This document shows, one piece after another, positions 62,830-64,000 of a stretch of DNA of 64,000 nucleotides. The notes beneath the pieces were generated by a model. That model saw nothing but the letters and a program-made list of their open reading frames with translations. It was not told the DNA's origin and searched no databases. The position numbers were made by a program, and so were the translations under genes. Position 1 is the first letter of the stretch. Every line of letters starts with the position of its first letter. The stretch is from QHCA01 sp003244095 (GTDB lineage Bacteria > Actinomycetota > Actinomycetes > Mycobacteriales > QHCA01): contig JBBQNN010000002.1 in NCBI GenBank assembly GCA_038329965.1, positions 56,156 to 120,155 of the forward strand, read 5' to 3'.

Positions 62830-64000
62830 CCGCCGACCCGGTGCTGGTCGAGATCGTCGAGGGGACGCTGGCCTCGGTCGAGCGAGAGGTGGAGACCGCC
62901 ATCGCCCGGACGGCCCGCTCGCCGATGATCCGGGACGCCCACGACTTCCGGGCCGGCATCCACGACCGAAAGCTGCGCAAGCTCACCGGGCGGTCGTACT
63001 CAGCACTCGTCCATCCGGTGGCCCGCGACTTCCCGCTCGACACCATGCGGCCCGGCGACGTGTTCTTCCACAACGACGTCTACACCTCCGAGGGCGGCAT
63101 CGGTCACCTGCCCGACCTGTGCGTGACGGTCCCGGTGTTCCACGACGGTGCCGTGGTGGCCTTCGTGCAGGCCTTCGGCCACCACGACGACATCGGCGGC
63201 TCGGTGCCCGGCTCGATGCCCAGCCATGCCACCAGCGTCTTCGAGGAGGGCCTGATGGTGCCGCCCATCAAGCTGTGGGCGGCCGGCGTTCCCAACCAGG
63301 CGGCGCTGACCATCCTCACCCGCAACACCCGGCTGCCCGACTCCCTTTCCGGCGACCTCGACGCGGAGTGCTCGGCCTGCCTGATGGGGGCGCGGCGGCT
63401 GGCCGAGGTGTTCGACCGCTACGGCCGCGACGCGGTCGAGTCCTGCTTCGAGGCGATCCTGGCCGGCACGACACGTACCTTCCGTACCGAACTGCTCGCC
63501 AAGATCCCGGACGGCACGTACGTCTGGGAGGACTACGCCGAGCACGACGGAGTCGAGGAGCCCCGGCTGCACCGGCAGCGGATCACGCTGACGATGGACG
63601 GTACGGCTGCCGCCCCGCTGACCATCGACTTCACCGGCACCTCACCGCAAGCCAAGGGCCCGATCAACCACGTCGGCGACGCGGCCGACGGAAATTTCCT
63701 GAAGAAGTGGCTGGCGCCGATCCTGCGCAACCTGGCCGACTCGCCGGAGCGGATGGCCCAGCTCGACGTCAACGAGGGCGTCGTGCCGCTGATCGCGATG
63801 CGGTTCCCGCCACCGGGCACGCTGCTGACCCCGGTGTTCCCGGCACCGACCAACGCCCGCACCTTCGTGATCCTGCGGCTGCTCGGCGTGCTTGCCGGGG
63901 CGCTCGCCAAGGCCGTCGACGGGCGGATGCCGGCCGACCAGGAGACGATCCGCTACACCGGCGTCTACGGCACCGACGCGGCCGGGGAGCCGTACCTGAT
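62826..64000 (+). CDS. hyuB: Hydantoinase/oxoprolinase subunit B, 3' partial
   Basis: The frame from GTG 62826, overlapping the hyuA stop as GTGA, is open to the window edge (391 codons). Recognised family blocks are LVEIVEGTLASVEREVETAI, SPMIRDAHDFRAGIHD, MRPGDVFFHNDVYTSEGGIGHLPDL, AFGHHDDIGG and TIDFTGTSPQAKGPIN. It holds the hydrolytic half of the ATP-dependent enzyme with HyuA. About 150 or more residues should follow outside the window, and further operon genes may as well. Confidence 0.93.
   Translation, partial: MTADPVLVEIVEGTLASVEREVETAIARTARSPMIRDAHDFRAGIHDRKLRKLTGRSYSALVHPVARDFPLDTMRPGDVFFHNDVYTSEGGIGHLPDLCVTVPVFHDGAVVAFVQAFGHHDDIGGSVPGSMPSHATSVFEEGLMVPPIKLWAAGVPNQAALTILTRNTRLPDSLSGDLDAECSACLMGARRLAEVFDRYGRDAVESCFEAILAGTTRTFRTELLAKIPDGTYVWEDYAEHDGVEEPRLHRQRITLTMDGTAAAPLTIDFTGTSPQAKGPINHVGDAADGNFLKKWLAPILRNLADSPERMAQLDVNEGVVPLIAMRFPPPGTLLTPVFPAPTNARTFVILRLLGVLAGALAKAVDGRMPADQETIRYTGVYGTDAAGEPYL

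Overview
The window is about 71 % GC by eye, most starts are GTG or ATG, and genes commonly overlap by 4 nt. Together with BldD, mIHF, F420-type (LLM) oxidoreductases, an ATPase-dead PriA and the conserved order aro-efp-nusB-bldD-pyr-mihF-gmk-rpoZ-coaBC-metK-priA-def-fmt-rsmB-rpe-rib-hisG, this points to a chromosomal segment of an actinomycete (class Actinomycetes, not Streptomyces-like at the edges). I cannot name the genus from sequence alone. Both edges cut genes: a PilX-like gene on the left and a hydantoinase B gene on the right.

Layout. 1-5.3 kb: type IV pilus genes (pilX-like, prepilin peptidase, pilM, pilN, pilO, a PilP-like protein). 5.4-10.6 kb: shikimate genes aroC-aroK-aroB-aroQ, a Xaa-Pro peptidase, efp and nusB. 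10.6-12.1 kb: a kinase-like gene and bldD on the minus strand. 12.2-22.2 kb: the whole de novo pyrimidine operon pyrR-pyrB-pyrC-carA-carB-pyrK-pyrD-pyrF, with a PyrR RNA-binding hairpin beside the pyrR ribosome binding site and a near-consensus BldD box in the bldD/pyr intergenic region. 22.2-27.5 kb: a flavoprotein, mihF, gmk, rpoZ, coaBC and metK.

27.6-34 kb is an accessory insert between metK and priA: a quinone-oxidoreductase/HxlR pair, a MerR regulator divergent from a DHA2 drug exporter with a 49-bp near-palindrome holding two MerR-type operators, a truncated haemoglobin, an OsmC protein and an M20 peptidase. 34-45.3 kb returns to core genes: priA, def, fmt (apparent CTG start), rsmB, rpe, an LLM oxidoreductase, an FMN riboswitch, ribD-ribE-ribBA-ribH and hisG. 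45.3-49.9 kb is accessory: a second APH-like kinase, an MHS-family transporter, an LLM/VOC pair and an O-methyltransferase.

49.9-64 kb is the most unusual part. Three minus-strand genes (DUF2877, FdrA-like, DUF1116; the AllH/AllF/AllG trio of oxamate carbamoyltransferase) face an eight-gene plus-strand operon: a uracil-type NCS2 permease, a three-subunit molybdenum hydroxylase that is not a CO dehydrogenase, a membrane-anchored CoxG protein, a carbon-nitrogen hydrolase, and ATP-dependent hydantoinase/oxoprolinase subunits A and B. I infer a pathway that imports a pyrimidine- or hydantoin-like ring, oxidises it with electrons probably passing to quinone, opens it, and recovers a carbamoyl group as carbamoyl phosphate.

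A short dispersed repeat occurs four times (near gmk, def and twice upstream of the MHS transporter), made of a 14-bp head, one or two 12-bp units and an ATG-containing tail. I saw no tRNA, rRNA, CRISPR array, transposase, integrase or replication origin. No stretch of 300 bases or more is without a gene.
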